NCBI RefSeq assembly: GCF_023634805.2
Contig: NZ_CP106881.1
Location: forward strand, 2,958,001 to 3,022,000
DNA length: 64,000 nucleotides
Reading direction: 5' to 3'
DNA from: Comamonas endophytica
GTDB lineage: Bacteria > Pseudomonadota > Gammaproteobacteria > Burkholderiales > Burkholderiaceae_C
Each line of letters begins with the position of its first letter. Positions within the stretch are counted from its first letter, which is position 1. The notes under the pieces were generated by a model. It did no database searches and was not told the DNA's origin. It saw only the letters and a program-made list of their open reading frames with translations. Shown here piece after piece: positions 39,640 to 48,509 of the stretch. The position numbers and the translations under genes are program-made.

Positions 39640-41169
39640 ATGAACAAATCGCAGGAGCCCTTGCCCGTTCCCCCCTCCGAGCGTCTGGTGCAGATCCGCC
39701 GCGGCATCGAGAAGGAGGGGTTGCGCGCACTGCCCACCGGGGAGCTGGCCCTGACTCCGCACCCGCTTGCATTGGGCTCGGCGCTCACCCATCCGCAGAT
39801 CACCACCGATTACAGCGAGTCGCAGATCGAGCTGATCACCGGCGCCCATCTGGACGTGGACGCCTGCCTGGGCGAGCTGGTCGAGGTGCATCAGCAGGTC
39901 TATCACACGCTGCGCGAGGCTGGCGATGAAATGCTCTGGGTGTCGAGCATGCCTTGCGGCCTGCCGACCGACGAGACCATTCCGCTGGCGCGCTATGGTT
40001 CGTCCAATGCCGGGCGCTCCAAGAGCGTCTACCGCATGGGCCTGGGCCACCGCTACGGCCGCCGCATGCAGATGATTTCAGGCATCCATTACAACTGGTC
40101 CATGCCGGGCGTGGACAGCGACCAGTACTTCGCGCTGATCCGCAATTTCCGCCGCCATGCCTTCGTGCTGCTGTACCTGTTCGGCTCGTCTCCGGCATTG
40201 TGCTCGTGCTTCGTGCAGGGCCGCGCGCACAGCCTGCAGCCGCTCGATGCCAAGGGCCACACCCTGCACCTGCCGCATGCGACCTCGCTGCGCATGGGGC
40301 GCCTGGGCTACCAGAGCGACGCGCAGGCCGAGATCAATGTCAGCTACAACGGGCTGGACGGCTATGCCCGCTCGCTGCACGAAGCGCTGACGAAGCCCTA
40401 TCCCGCCTACGAAAAGCTGGGCATCCGCAACCCTGGCGGCGAATACAACCAGCTGGGCACCAGCCTGCTGCAGATCGAGAACGAGTTCTACGGCACCATC
40501 CGGCCCAAGCGCGGCGTGAGGAGCGGCGAGCGCCCGCTGCATGCGCTGCGCGAGCGCGGCGTGGAGTATGTCGAGGTGCGGCTCATGGACCTCGATCCCT
40601 TCGAGGCGGTGGGCATCGCGCCCGCCACCATGCGCATGCTGGACGTGTTCCTGCTGCACTGCCTGCAAAGCGACAGCCCGCCCGATACCCCCGAGGAGAT
40701 CGCCGAGCTCAAGCACAACCAGCACCTCACGGCCGAGCGCGGCCGCGAGCCCGGCCTGCGCCTGCAGCGCGGCGGCCGCGACGTGCTGCTGAGCGACTGG
40801 GCCGAGGAGGTGCTGGGCGCCTGCGTGCCACTGGCCGCGGCGCTCGATGCGGCCAACGGCTGCAGCGAGTACAGCCAGGCGCTGGCGCAGGCCCGGGCCC
40901 GCGTGGCGCAGCCCGAGACCACGCCCTCGGCGCGGGTGCTGCGCGCCATGATGCAGCAGCACGATTGCAGCTTCATGGATTTCTCCCTGGCGCAGTCGCA
41001 GCAGGCGCGCGATGCGCTGCTGGCCATGCCATGGATGCCGGAGCAGCAGGCCCGGGCCCAGGCGCAGGCCGAGGAGTCGATCGCAGCGCAGCGCGAGCGC
41101 GAGGCCGCCGATACGCTGCCCTTCGAGGAATGGCGCGAACGCTACATGGCGCCGCAGAAGCTGGGCTGA
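39640..41169 (+). CDS. gshA: Glutamate--cysteine ligase
   Basis: A 509-residue enzyme of the proteobacterial GshA family. N-terminal IRRGIEKEGLRALPTGELAL holds metal/glutamate-binding acidic residues, TTDYSESQIELITGAH is the second ligand strand, and MISGIHYNWSMP and VEVRLMDLDPFEAVGI are also conserved. It makes gamma-glutamylcysteine, the first step of glutathione synthesis. It has an unusually long, repeat-bearing upstream region. The last 28 nt overlap the convergent small Cys-rich gene. Confidence 0.95.
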   Translation: MNKSQEPLPVPPSERLVQIRRGIEKEGLRALPTGELALTPHPLALGSALTHPQITTDYSESQIELITGAHLDVDACLGELVEVHQQVYHTLREAGDEMLWVSSMPCGLPTDETIPLARYGSSNAGRSKSVYRMGLGHRYGRRMQMISGIHYNWSMPGVDSDQYFALIRNFRRHAFVLLYLFGSSPALCSCFVQGRAHSLQPLDAKGHTLHLPHATSLRMGRLGYQSDAQAEINVSYNGLDGYARSLHEALTKPYPAYEKLGIRNPGGEYNQLGTSLLQIENEFYGTIRPKRGVRSGERPLHALRERGVEYVEVRLMDLDPFEAVGIAPATMRMLDVFLLHCLQSDSPPDTPEEIAELKHNQHLTAERGREPGLRLQRGGRDVLLSDWAEEVLGACVPLAAALDAANGCSEYSQALAQARARVAQPETTPSARVLRAMMQQHDCSFMDFSLAQSQQARDALLAMPWMPEQQARAQAQAEESIAAQREREAADTLPFEEWRERYMAPQKLG

Positions 41170-41378
41170 TTTCCGGCCAGCGCGGCCTGTGCGTCTTCGA
41201 CCCAGAAGGCGGCAGCGCCATAGAAGCCTTCCCAGACGCAGCCATTGCAGCCCCGGCCGCAGCAGCTGGTGGGCTGGGCCGGAGCGGGGCGCAGCGCCAC
41301 GCCGGCCTGCGCCGCCAGCGCCTCATAGCGCGCAAAGTCCGCTAGCGCGGCCTGCAGCGCGGCAGCCATGGCTTCCAT
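41142..41378 (-). CDS. Small Cys-rich oxidoreductase-like protein
   Basis: A 78-residue protein with the cluster CCGRGCNGCVWEGFY (residues 39-53; Cys39, 40, 44, 47), the hallmark of the short 'oxidoreductase-like' domain also found in mitochondrial OXLD proteins. The four cysteines suggest metal or Fe-S binding. Its start overlaps the stop of the upstream membrane-protein gene (TGATG), so they are coupled, and its 3' end overlaps gshA on the other strand by 28 nt. Function is not established for the family. Confidence 0.7.
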   Translation of the reverse strand: MEAMAAALQAALADFARYEALAAQAGVALRPAPAQPTSCCGRGCNGCVWEGFYGAAAFWVEDAQAALAGNQPSFCGAM

Positions 41379-41671
41379 CAGCGGCGGTTCTTCTTGCGCT
41401 CGGCGGTGTAGGTGGTCTTCGGCACGAGCAGCGCTTCGGCCGCGCGGGTCTTGCGCCGGCGCACGAAGCCCTGCACGACAAAGGCCGCGCCCAGCACCAG
41501 CGCGAACCAGCCGACGATATGGCCCTGCAGGAAAATGTTGCGCAGCTCGCTGGCCTGCATGAAGTAGGGCGCGATCAGCACGACCAGGCCGATGATGGCG
41601 CAGGTCACGCCCTTGATCAGCAGGTCGTTGTTGGCCTGGTGCTGGGCGGAGATGGAGTTTGGTGTGGGCAT
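41378..41671 (-). CDS. Small two-helix membrane protein, function unknown
   Basis: A 97-residue protein with two hydrophobic segments, about 20-40 (GVTCAIIGLVVLIAPYFM) and about 50-70 (IVGWFALVLGAAFVVQGF), and a basic tail (RRRKTR...ERKKNRR). It is translationally coupled to the Cys-rich gene downstream. No family was recognised; the pair may work together at the inner membrane (inference). Confidence 0.6.
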   Translation of the reverse strand: MPTPNSISAQHQANNDLLIKGVTCAIIGLVVLIAPYFMQASELRNIFLQGHIVGWFALVLGAAFVVQGFVRRRKTRAAEALLVPKTTYTAERKKNRR

Positions 41672-41754
41672 GGGAGAACGGGTGCGTGTAAAAAGCAGAA
41701 CCCGATTATCCTTGCGGCCCCGTTAGCGAACGCATCCGCAGAAAGTATTGCCCC

Positions 41755-42720
41755 ATGGCCATTCAATGGTTTCCCGGTCACATGAATCTCACACGCAAGG
41801 CGATTGCCGAGCGCATCAAGGACATTGACGTGGTCATTGAAGTGCTCGACGCGCGCCTGCCTGGCTCGAGCGCCAACCCGCTGCTGCAGGAGCTCACCGG
41901 CCACAAGCCACGGCTGAAGGTGCTCAACAAGCAGGATGTGGCCGACCCTGCGCGCACCGCGCAGTGGCTCGACTGGTACAACGCCCAGCCCGAGACGCGC
42001 GCCGTGGCGCTCGATGCCTCGGAGCCCGCGCCCACGCGCCGGCTGATCGAGGCCTGCCAGCTGCTGGCGCCCGGGCGCGGCGGCATGGCCAAGCCGATGC
42101 GCGTGCTGATCTGCGGCGTGCCCAATGTCGGCAAGTCGACGCTGATCAACTCGATGAGCAACAAGGGCCAGGCCAAGACCGGCGACGAGGCCGGCGTCAC
42201 CAAGCTCGAGCAGCGCATCGTGCTGGCCGACGATTTCTATCTCTGGGACACGCCGGGCATGCTGTGGCCGCGCATCGCCGTGGAGCAAAGCGGCTACAAC
42301 CTGGCCGTGAGCGGCGCCGTGGGCCGCAACGCCTATGACGAGGAGCTGGTGGCGCTGGAGTTCCTGCGCTATGCGCAGCGCAACTATGCGGGCCATCTGC
42401 GCGAGCGCTACAAGCTGACACAGGACGATGCGCAAATGGCCGCCATGCCCGATGACGAGCTGCTCGAAGCCATCGGCCGCAAGCGCGGTGCCGTGATGTC
42501 CGGCGGCCGCGTGAACCTGCAGAAGGCCGCCGAGATCGTCATCACCGACTTCCGCATCCACAACCTGGGCCGCATCACGCTCGAGACGCCGCAGGAATAC
42601 GAGGAATGGTTCCGCCAGGGGATGGAAGCCGACGCGCTGCGCCAGGCCAAGAAGGACGCGCGCGCCAAGTCCAAGAAGGGCGGGCGCGGGCCGAGGAAGC
42701 CGCCGGAAGCTGGAACCTGA
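41755..42720 (+). CDS. ylqF: Ribosome biogenesis GTPase YlqF/RbgA-like
   Basis: A 321-residue circularly permuted GTPase. G4 (NKQD, 58-61) precedes G1 (GVPNVGKST, 121-129) and G3 (DTPG, 165-168). The N-terminal WFPGHMNLTRKAI is the YlqF signature, and the C-terminal tail is Lys/Arg rich as in RNA-binding homologues. In Bacillus RbgA matures the large ribosomal subunit; the proteobacterial role is assumed to be similar. A REP-like repeat follows the stop. Confidence 0.9.
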   Translation: MAIQWFPGHMNLTRKAIAERIKDIDVVIEVLDARLPGSSANPLLQELTGHKPRLKVLNKQDVADPARTAQWLDWYNAQPETRAVALDASEPAPTRRLIEACQLLAPGRGGMAKPMRVLICGVPNVGKSTLINSMSNKGQAKTGDEAGVTKLEQRIVLADDFYLWDTPGMLWPRIAVEQSGYNLAVSGAVGRNAYDEELVALEFLRYAQRNYAGHLRERYKLTQDDAQMAAMPDDELLEAIGRKRGAVMSGGRVNLQKAAEIVITDFRIHNLGRITLETPQEYEEWFRQGMEADALRQAKKDARAKSKKGGRGPRKPPEAGT

Positions 42721-42734
42721 TCTGGAGGAGTAGA

Positions 42735-42905
42735 CACCTTTCGACCTTCACAGGCTCAGGACTCAGGGCGAACCGTAGGGGGTTATCCGTTCGTGGTGAG
42801 CCTGAGCTTGCCGAAGGATCGAACCATGGACGGCCAATTCTAGAAAATAGCCCGTCCATCCTTCGACAGTAGCCCTGCGCCAGGCTCAGGACGAACGGAT
42901 TACAG
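42735..42905. repeat. REP-like inverted repeats between ylqF and the M20 hydrolase gene
   Basis: Between two convergent stops lie three units: a left unit with TTCGACCTTCACAGGCTCAG (42740-42759), an inverted unit CCGTTCGTGGTGAGCCTGAG (42788-42807) running into CGAACCATGGACGGCC, and a third direct unit with CCTTCGACAGTAGCCCTGCG (42860-42879) and GGCTCAGGACGAACGG. The third shares the 12-nt insertion of the element at 25261. Placement between convergent genes suits a bidirectional terminator. Confidence 0.8.
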
Positions 42906-42920
42906 CCTGTGACTGGTGAA

Positions 42921-44117
42921 TCACTTCTTCGCCGGCGCCTCGAACCACCGCCGCACCAACAGATCCCAGAAGCGCGACCCCCGGTCCAGATTGTCGTCAT
43001 TGAAGTCATACGCCGGGTTGTGCAGCCCCACGCCGCTCTGGCCGTTCGGGCCGTTGCCGATCCAGCCATAGGCACCTGGAACCTGCTCCAGCATGAAGCC
43101 GAAGTCCTCGGCCGTGAGCGCGGGCAGGATGTCGCCGTCGGCGTTGTCCTCACCCACGATCTCGCGCATGACGCCAGCCATGAAGCGCGCCTCGTGCGCG
43201 TGGTTGGTGGTGTTGGGGTAGCCAGGCTTGATGATGACCTCGGCCTGGCACAGATGCGCCGCCGCCACATGCTCGCTGATGCGGTGCAGGCCGGCGATCA
43301 TCATCTGCTCGGTGCTGGTCTTGAGCGTGCGCACCGTGCCGTAGATCACGGCGCTGTCGGGAATGATGTTTTCCACGGTGCCCGAGGCGATCTGGCCCAC
43401 GGTGAGCACCGAGCTGTCGAGCGGATCGGTGCTGCGCGAGACCAGGGTCTGCAGCTGGCCCACCAGTGCGCAGGCGACGGGGATCGGATCAATGGTGGTG
43501 TGGGGCATGGCCGCGTGGCCGCCCTTGCCGGTGATGCGGATCTCGAAGCGCAGCGCCGAGGCCATGATCGGGCCCACGCGCACCGCCATCTTGCCCGCAG
43601 GCAGCAGCGGCCAGTTGTGCAGCGCGAACACCGCCTCGCAGGGGAACTGGGTGAACAGGCCGTCTTCCATCATCGCACGCGCGCCGGCGCCGCCTTCCTC
43701 GCCGGGCTGGAAGATCAGGTGCACCGAGCCGTCGAAGTCGGGCTGCTGCGCCAGCAGCGTGGCCGCGCCCAGCAGCATGGTGGTGTGGCCGTCATGGCCG
43801 CAGGCGTGCATGCGGCCCGGGGTCGTGCTGATATGGCCGAACTGGTTGAGCTCCTGCACCGGCAGCGCGTCCATGTCGGCGCGGATGCCGATGCTGCGCC
43901 CCGGATTGTCGGCGCTGCGGCCCTTGCCGTGGATCGTCGCCACCACACCGGTCTGCCCCAGGCCGCGGTGCACGTTCAGGCCCAGCGCCTTCAGATAGGC
44001 CGCCACCTTGTCGCCCGTGCGGTGCTCCTCGTATTTGAGCTCGGGGTGGGCGTGCAGGTCACGGCGAAAGCGCACCAGGGTGCCAAGATGGGGAGTGATG
44101 TCGGGAGTCGTTTGCAT
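42921..44117 (-). CDS. M20 family amidohydrolase (hippurate hydrolase-like)
   Basis: A 398-residue metallopeptidase-fold amidohydrolase. Metal ligands are Cys106 and His108 in HACGHDGH, the Glu pair in QPGEEGGAG, and a late His in GLHNPAYDFND. FRRDLHAHPELKYEE opens the domain. Such enzymes hydrolyse N-acyl amino acids, including hippurate, N-acetyl amino acids and indole-acetyl amino acids. It has no signal peptide, so it is cytosolic. It is single on its strand, and the substrate is unknown. Confidence 0.9.
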   Translation of the reverse strand: MQTTPDITPHLGTLVRFRRDLHAHPELKYEEHRTGDKVAAYLKALGLNVHRGLGQTGVVATIHGKGRSADNPGRSIGIRADMDALPVQELNQFGHISTTPGRMHACGHDGHTTMLLGAATLLAQQPDFDGSVHLIFQPGEEGGAGARAMMEDGLFTQFPCEAVFALHNWPLLPAGKMAVRVGPIMASALRFEIRITGKGGHAAMPHTTIDPIPVACALVGQLQTLVSRSTDPLDSSVLTVGQIASGTVENIIPDSAVIYGTVRTLKTSTEQMMIAGLHRISEHVAAAHLCQAEVIIKPGYPNTTNHAHEARFMAGVMREIVGEDNADGDILPALTAEDFGFMLEQVPGAYGWIGNGPNGQSGVGLHNPAYDFNDDNLDRGSRFWDLLVRRWFEAPAKK

Positions 44118-44247
44118 ACAAGGGGCCGCAACGCTGCACCGGCAGGCATTGCCGGAGGCTGCGGCAAATCAGAATCAGGCATGCATTATCCGGCGGCGTC
44201 GCACGGCCGCGCTCCTTGCGCGCCAATGGCACAGCCCTGTCGCGGTC

Positions 44248-44805
44248 TTAGGGCTCGGTCTGTTCCCTGTTGCGAGCATCGCCCTTGTGCTTTTGCGCGT
44301 TCTCGGCCGCGGCCGCGCGCACCACCGGGGTGATCAGCGGCACCAGGCTCAGCACGCCGAGGGCCAGCACGGCGCTCAGGATCGCGGTGACTTCCTTGCC
44401 CACGCCGGCGCAGGCGCCGATGGCCGCGGTGAGCCAGATGCCGGCCGCCGTCGTGAGTCCCTTGACCTGGTCGCCTTCCTCGCCGCGGTTCTCGGTCTTG
44501 AGGATCGTGCCGGCGCCCAGGAAGCCCACGCCGGCAATCAGCCCCTGCAGCACGCGGCTCAAATCGGCCGCATTGCCGCCCGCCTGCTGCCCGACCATGA
44601 CAATCAGCGCCGCGCCCATCGACACCAGCATGTGGGTGCGGATGCCCGCGGCCTTGCCGTTGACCTCGCGCTGCCAGCCCAGCATGCCGCCCAGCAGCGC
44701 CGCCAGCACCAGGCGCAGGACGACCCGGGTGGTCTGCTCCACATCGCCTGCATCCGCGAATTCCGAGGCCATCGTTTGCCCCACCACGTTCCACCAGCTG
44801 TCCAT
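44248..44805 (-). CDS. MgtC/SapB-family membrane protein
   Basis: Start chosen at MDSWWNVVGQ (44805) behind GGAAGGA, 185 residues. Four to five hydrophobic segments are visible, with the MgtC/SapB core LLGGMLGWQREVNGKAAGIRTH and GLIAGVGFLGAGTI, then GLTTAAGIWLTAAIGACAG. It lacks the long C-terminal ACT-like domain of virulence-type MgtC. Family members affect magnesium homeostasis or acid tolerance, but their molecular action is unsettled. It is monocistronic. Confidence 0.88.
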   Translation of the reverse strand: MDSWWNVVGQTMASEFADAGDVEQTTRVVLRLVLAALLGGMLGWQREVNGKAAGIRTHMLVSMGAALIVMVGQQAGGNAADLSRVLQGLIAGVGFLGAGTILKTENRGEEGDQVKGLTTAAGIWLTAAIGACAGVGKEVTAILSAVLALGVLSLVPLITPVVRAAAAENAQKHKGDARNREQTEP

Positions 44806-45017
44806 GACGAAATCCTTCCGGGTATCGCGCGGCGGCCGCGCCGCCCGCTGTCCCACGCGGGACTTTGCGCCACGGCGATGACGGGCCGGGGCAGTGCAGG
44901 CCGGCAAAGCATGTGCGCCCAGGCCTACGCGGTGTTCAATCCCACGTCAGTGCCGCGGCCTATAGCCAAGATGCGGGGCTTGTGGTTTAGTGGGGGACCC
45001 CAGATGAGGAGATGAAC

Positions 45018-45470
45018 ATGACCCCGTTTTCTCTCGATTCCAGCATGACCTCCATGGGAGGTGTTTTCTATCCGACCGGCCATGTGTTTGCCATGGTCCC
45101 CAGCGATGACGTGGCGCATGCGGCGGCGGAGGCGCTGCATGCGTTGGGCTATGCCGGCGCGGTGCGCCATGCGACACCCGAAGCCATCCTTGCCGACATC
45201 GTGCCCACGCTGGGGGTGGAGGAGAACGAGCTGTCGGCGGTCGGCATGGAGGGGGAGATCGTGCGGCGCATCGGTGGTCTGGCGCAGCAGGGCCAGCATG
45301 GCCTGCTGGTGGCGCTCGGCCACGACGATGCGCATGAAGTGGCCGATGTGCTCAATGCCTATGGCGCCACGGCCGCGTTCCATTACCGCGAGCTGGTGAT
45401 CGAGGAACTGGCGCCCGAGGAGGGCGACGATGGCTGGGAGGACGATGGCGACGATGGCGATGGCGATTGA
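45018..45470 (+). CDS. Hypothetical protein with acidic C-terminal tail
   Basis: The ribosome site GAGGAG touches the ATG at 45012 but is 6 nt from the ATG at 45018, so the latter (MTPFSLDSSM) is preferred: 150 residues. The middle has two similar alpha/beta-like stretches (HVFAMVPSDDVAHAAAEALH and GLLVALGHDDAHEVADVLNA) that look like an internal duplication of a small ferredoxin-like or YflT-type unit. The tail is almost all Asp/Glu/Gly. No family was assigned. The 212-nt gap upstream shows nothing else. Confidence 0.7.
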   Translation: MTPFSLDSSMTSMGGVFYPTGHVFAMVPSDDVAHAAAEALHALGYAGAVRHATPEAILADIVPTLGVEENELSAVGMEGEIVRRIGGLAQQGQHGLLVALGHDDAHEVADVLNAYGATAAFHYRELVIEELAPEEGDDGWEDDGDDGDGD

Positions 45471-45517
45471 GCCTGCCGTCGACCCTGGCCCAGCGTCCCC
45501 GGGCCATCCGCGCGACA

Positions 45518-46483
45518 ATGGCCACCCATATGAAAACCATCTTGCCCTTGCAGTTGCTGGTCGGTCCGGCCAGGAACGATCCCCGTCCCCTGATTCTCTA
45601 CCACGGCCGCCGCTGCCCCGACGGCTATGGCGCGGCGCTGGCTGCCTGGCTGTTCTATGAAGGCGAGGCCGAATTCCGCGGCCTGGACCATGGCGAGATC
45701 AACAGCGCCGACGACCTGGGCGACCTTGCCGGGCGCGCGGTCTACGTGCTGGACTTCGCCTTCGGCCCCGAGCTGCTGGCGGAGATCGAAGCGCGCGTCG
45801 CCAAGCTGGTGCTGCTCGACCATCACAAGAGCGCCGCCGAGAAGCTCCATGGCTATACCTGCCGTTGCGGTGTGGTCCACTTCGACATGCACAAGTCGGG
45901 CGCGCGCCTGGCTTGGGAGTTCTTCCATCCCGAAAAACCGCTGCCGGCGCTGATCCGCTGCATCGAGGACCGCGACATCTGGACCTGGCAGTATCCCGAG
46001 AGCCCGGCGTTCCTGGCGGCTCTCGACATGGAACCGCGCAGTTTCGAACGCTGGGCCGAGATCGCGGCCTTCACGCCCGAGCAGGAGCAGGCTTTCATGG
46101 CGCGCGGCGACGCGATGGACGAGAAGTACCAGAAGCTCTGCGCCGACATCGCCGAGGGCGCGCAGCCGATCGTCTTCAATGGCGTGGCCGGCCTGATGGT
46201 CAACGCCCCGGGCATGTTCCACAGCCAGGTCGGCGATTTGCTGGCCAAGCAAAGCGGCAGCTTTGCGCTGATGTGGCACGCCAGCACCAGCGGGGTCAAG
46301 GTCGGCCTGCGCTCGCGCTCGGAGTTCAACTGCATTCCCCTGGCCGAATCCATGGGCGGCGGCGGGCATGCGCAGGCCTGCGGGTTCAAGATGGGTATTG
46401 CGCGTTTGGCCGAACTGCTGAGCGGGGAGTTCGTGGCGCAGCATGAGGTGGTGGAGTTGCGGCCGGAAACGGGGCAGGAGTAA
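45518..46483 (+). CDS. DHH-family phosphoesterase
   Basis: Start placed at MATHMKTILP (45518); 45530 is possible, and neither has a clear ribosome site. The 321-residue protein has DHH-superfamily motifs: LYHGRRCPDGYGAA (Asp35), VLDF (77-80), DHHKSA (101-106) and Asp near CIEDRDIWTW. The C-terminal DHHA1-like motif GGGGHAQACGF binds substrate phosphate. Relatives hydrolyse small phosphodiesters or oligonucleotides. It lacks the length and membrane domain of GdpP and the extra domains of RecJ. Confidence 0.83.
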   Translation: MATHMKTILPLQLLVGPARNDPRPLILYHGRRCPDGYGAALAAWLFYEGEAEFRGLDHGEINSADDLGDLAGRAVYVLDFAFGPELLAEIEARVAKLVLLDHHKSAAEKLHGYTCRCGVVHFDMHKSGARLAWEFFHPEKPLPALIRCIEDRDIWTWQYPESPAFLAALDMEPRSFERWAEIAAFTPEQEQAFMARGDAMDEKYQKLCADIAEGAQPIVFNGVAGLMVNAPGMFHSQVGDLLAKQSGSFALMWHASTSGVKVGLRSRSEFNCIPLAESMGGGGHAQACGFKMGIARLAELLSGEFVAQHEVVELRPETGQE

Positions 46484-46524
46484 TTCGCGGGCCTGAGGGT
46501 GGGCCCGCTGAGTTCCTGGAGGTG

Positions 46525-46755
46525 GGGCCATTCATCCTTCGACAAGCTCAGGACGAACGGTCTGCTGACGGCACGCCCACTTGACCGTTCGTGGTCAGCC
46601 TGTCGAACCATGGACGGCCCCACCTCAAGAGCCTAGCGGGTCTCCCCGTTTCGACAAGCTCAGGACGAACGGTTCAAAGAGGCAATGCTGCAAAATTCCC
46701 GTTCGTGGTGAGCCTGTCGAACCATGGACGGCCCCACCTCAAGAGCCTAGCGGGC
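46525..46755. repeat. Tandem REP-like elements with duplicated end of truC
   Basis: Two complete left/right pairs stand in the gap after the DHH gene: TTCGACAAGCTCAGGACG (46538 and 46650) with inverted partners CGTTCGTGGT(C/G)AGCCTG (46586 and 46700). A 40-bp segment ending in CTCAAGAGCCTAGCGGG occurs identically at 46601-46640 and 46715-46754. The second copy contains the stop codon and last codons of truC, so a block of about 114 nt was duplicated into the intergenic space. Confidence 0.8.
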
Positions 46756-47514
46756 CACCCCGTAGACCCACCCGGGCAATCCCATCACCCGCTGCCAATC
46801 CCGCACATCGCTCACCTGGTCCGCGAGCAAGTCCCAATCCGCTTCCAACCGCAGCATCTCCCCACTCACCGGATGCGGCAAGCTCAAAGCCTGCGCATGC
46901 AGCCACAGCCTTTGCTGCCCCAGCCGTTCTGCCCACCAGCGGTTGAGCGGCCCCTTGCCATGGGTGGCGTCGCCGATGATCGGATGCGCCACATGCTTCA
47001 GGTGGCGCCGGATCTGGTGGCGCCGCCCAGTCAGCGGCAGCGCCTCGATCAGCGACACCCGCGTGCCCGCATGGCGCGGATCGTAGGCCTCGGGCCAGTC
47101 CAGCCGTGCCAGGCAGCGCAGCGTGGTCTGCGCGGGCTGCACCGGCGCATCCTCGGGGGCGTCGTCGGGTTTGAGCGCGTGATCGACATGCAGCTCGGCA
47201 GGCAGCCAGCCGCGCACCAGCGCCAGATAGCGCTTGTGCGTCTGCTGCGCGGCAAAGGCCTGGCTCAGCGCCCGCGCCGCCTCGGCATGCAGCGCCATGA
47301 CCAGCACGCCGCAGGTGCCCTTGTCGAGCCGGTGCACGGGAAACACACGCTGGCCGATCTGGTCGCGCAGCGTCTGCATGACAAAGCGCGTCTCGTGCGC
47401 GTCGAGCCCGGTGCGGTGTACCAGCCAGCCCGCAGGCTTGTAGACCGCGATCAGGTGTTCGTCGCGCCACAGCACATGCAGTGCGGGCTCGGGGCAGGGG
47501 GGATGATCGGGCAA
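46747..47514 (-). CDS. truC: tRNA pseudouridine synthase of the TruC type
   Basis: An RluA-family pseudouridine synthase with HVLWRDEHLIAVYKPAGWLV at the N-terminus, the catalytic Asp in VFPVHRLDKGTCGVLVM, and LTGRRHQIRRHLKHVAHPI. The WLVHR and VMQTLRDQIGQ text is characteristic of TruC, which modifies uridine 65 in some tRNAs. No ATG is suitably placed: the first ATG of the frame (47661) lies inside the divergent transporter gene. TTG at 47514 is chosen, with GTG at 47595 as alternative. The stop codon lies in a duplicated repeat. Confidence 0.82.
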   Translation of the reverse strand: MPDHPPCPEPALHVLWRDEHLIAVYKPAGWLVHRTGLDAHETRFVMQTLRDQIGQRVFPVHRLDKGTCGVLVMALHAEAARALSQAFAAQQTHKRYLALVRGWLPAELHVDHALKPDDAPEDAPVQPAQTTLRCLARLDWPEAYDPRHAGTRVSLIEALPLTGRRHQIRRHLKHVAHPIIGDATHGKGPLNRWWAERLGQQRLWLHAQALSLPHPVSGEMLRLEADWDLLADQVSDVRDWQRVMGLPGWVYGVAR

Positions 47515-47627
47515 GGCGCGGTCCAGTAAATGGCGTTGGGGCCCGCACTTTAAGCCAGTCTGGCCGCAAAAGCGGTCCGCAAGGCGCACAATCACGGGTT
47601 TTGTCGCGGTTTTACGGAAGAGGTTGC

Positions 47628-48506
47628 ATGCTCCAAGGCATTGTCGCGTCGGTGCTGGCATCGATGCTGTTCGGCACGATCTATTGGCTTTCCACCGTAT
47701 TGCAGCCGCTGGATGGCGAACAGATCTTTGGCTGGCGCGTGCTGGTGACGCTGCCCTTCACCAGTCTTCTGCTGCTGGCGCGCCCGGGCGAGGCCGCGCG
47801 GCTGGCGGCCGTGGGCCAGCGCGTGCGCGTGCGTCCAGGGCTGGCACTGCTGCTGGTGGCCAGTTCGGCGCTGCTCGGCGTGCAACTGTGGCTGTTCATG
47901 TGGGCGCCGCTGCAGGGGCGGGCGCTGCCGGTGTCGCTGGGCTACTTCCTGCTGCCGCTGACGATGGTGCTGGTCGGGCGCCTGTTCTACGGCGAGCGGC
48001 TGTCGCGCGCGCAAGGGCTTGCCACGCTGCTGGCGGCGCTGGGCGTGGCCCACGAGATCTGGCAGTCGGGCGCGATGTCGTGGGAAACCTGGATCGTGGC
48101 GCTGGGCTATCCCGCGTATTTCGCGCTGCGCCGGCGTCTGGACATTCCCGGCGCGGCCGGCCAGTGGCTGGACATGGCGCTGATGCTGCCCGTGGCGCTG
48201 TGGTTCATCGGCCGCACGCCCTCGAGCTGGCCGCTGCTGCCCGAGCACCCCGCGCTCTGGGCGCTGCTGCCGCTGCTGGGCGTCATCAGCACCGTGGCGC
48301 TGGCGCTGTACCTGGCGGCCAGCCGCCGGCTGCCGCTGGGCTTGTTCGGGCTGCTGTCCTATGTGGAGCCGGTGCTGCTGGTGCTGGTCGCGCTGCTGCT
48401 GGGAGAGAGCCTGCAGCCCGGCCAGGGCCCGACCTATGTGCTGGTGTTTGCCGCCATTGCCGTGCTGCTGGGCGAAGGGGTGGCCAGGCTATTGCGCCAA
48501 CGCTGA
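47628..48506 (+). CDS. EamA-family transporter, RarD-like
   Basis: A 292-residue protein behind GGAAGAGG with about ten hydrophobic helices, the DMT-superfamily layout of two five-helix repeats. QPLDGEQIFGWRVLVTLP, SLGYFLLPLTMVLVGRLFYG and LSYVEPVLLVLVALLLGE are typical of RarD proteins. It is probably an inner-membrane exporter of a metabolite or drug; RarD was named for chloramphenicol sensitivity but its substrate is unknown. It is divergent from truC. Confidence 0.85.
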   Translation: MLQGIVASVLASMLFGTIYWLSTVLQPLDGEQIFGWRVLVTLPFTSLLLLARPGEAARLAAVGQRVRVRPGLALLLVASSALLGVQLWLFMWAPLQGRALPVSLGYFLLPLTMVLVGRLFYGERLSRAQGLATLLAALGVAHEIWQSGAMSWETWIVALGYPAYFALRRRLDIPGAAGQWLDMALMLPVALWFIGRTPSSWPLLPEHPALWALLPLLGVISTVALALYLAASRRLPLGLFGLLSYVEPVLLVLVALLLGESLQPGQGPTYVLVFAAIAVLLGEGVARLLRQR

Positions 48507-48509
48507 GGC

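Noticed and set aside
44925..45518. A 197-codon minus-strand frame opposite the acidic hypothetical gene
   Set aside because: The plus-strand gene has a clear ribosome site and a sensible protein. The antisense text is His/Arg-rich shadow coding.
46525..46755. CRISPR array suggested by repeated units
   Set aside because: The units are inverted, differ in length, are not regularly spaced and match the REP-like family elsewhere. No cas gene is present.
47515..47661. ATG at 47661 as the truC start
   Set aside because: It lies inside the divergent rarD-like gene (start 47628, good ribosome site) and would add about 49 residues with no family counterpart.
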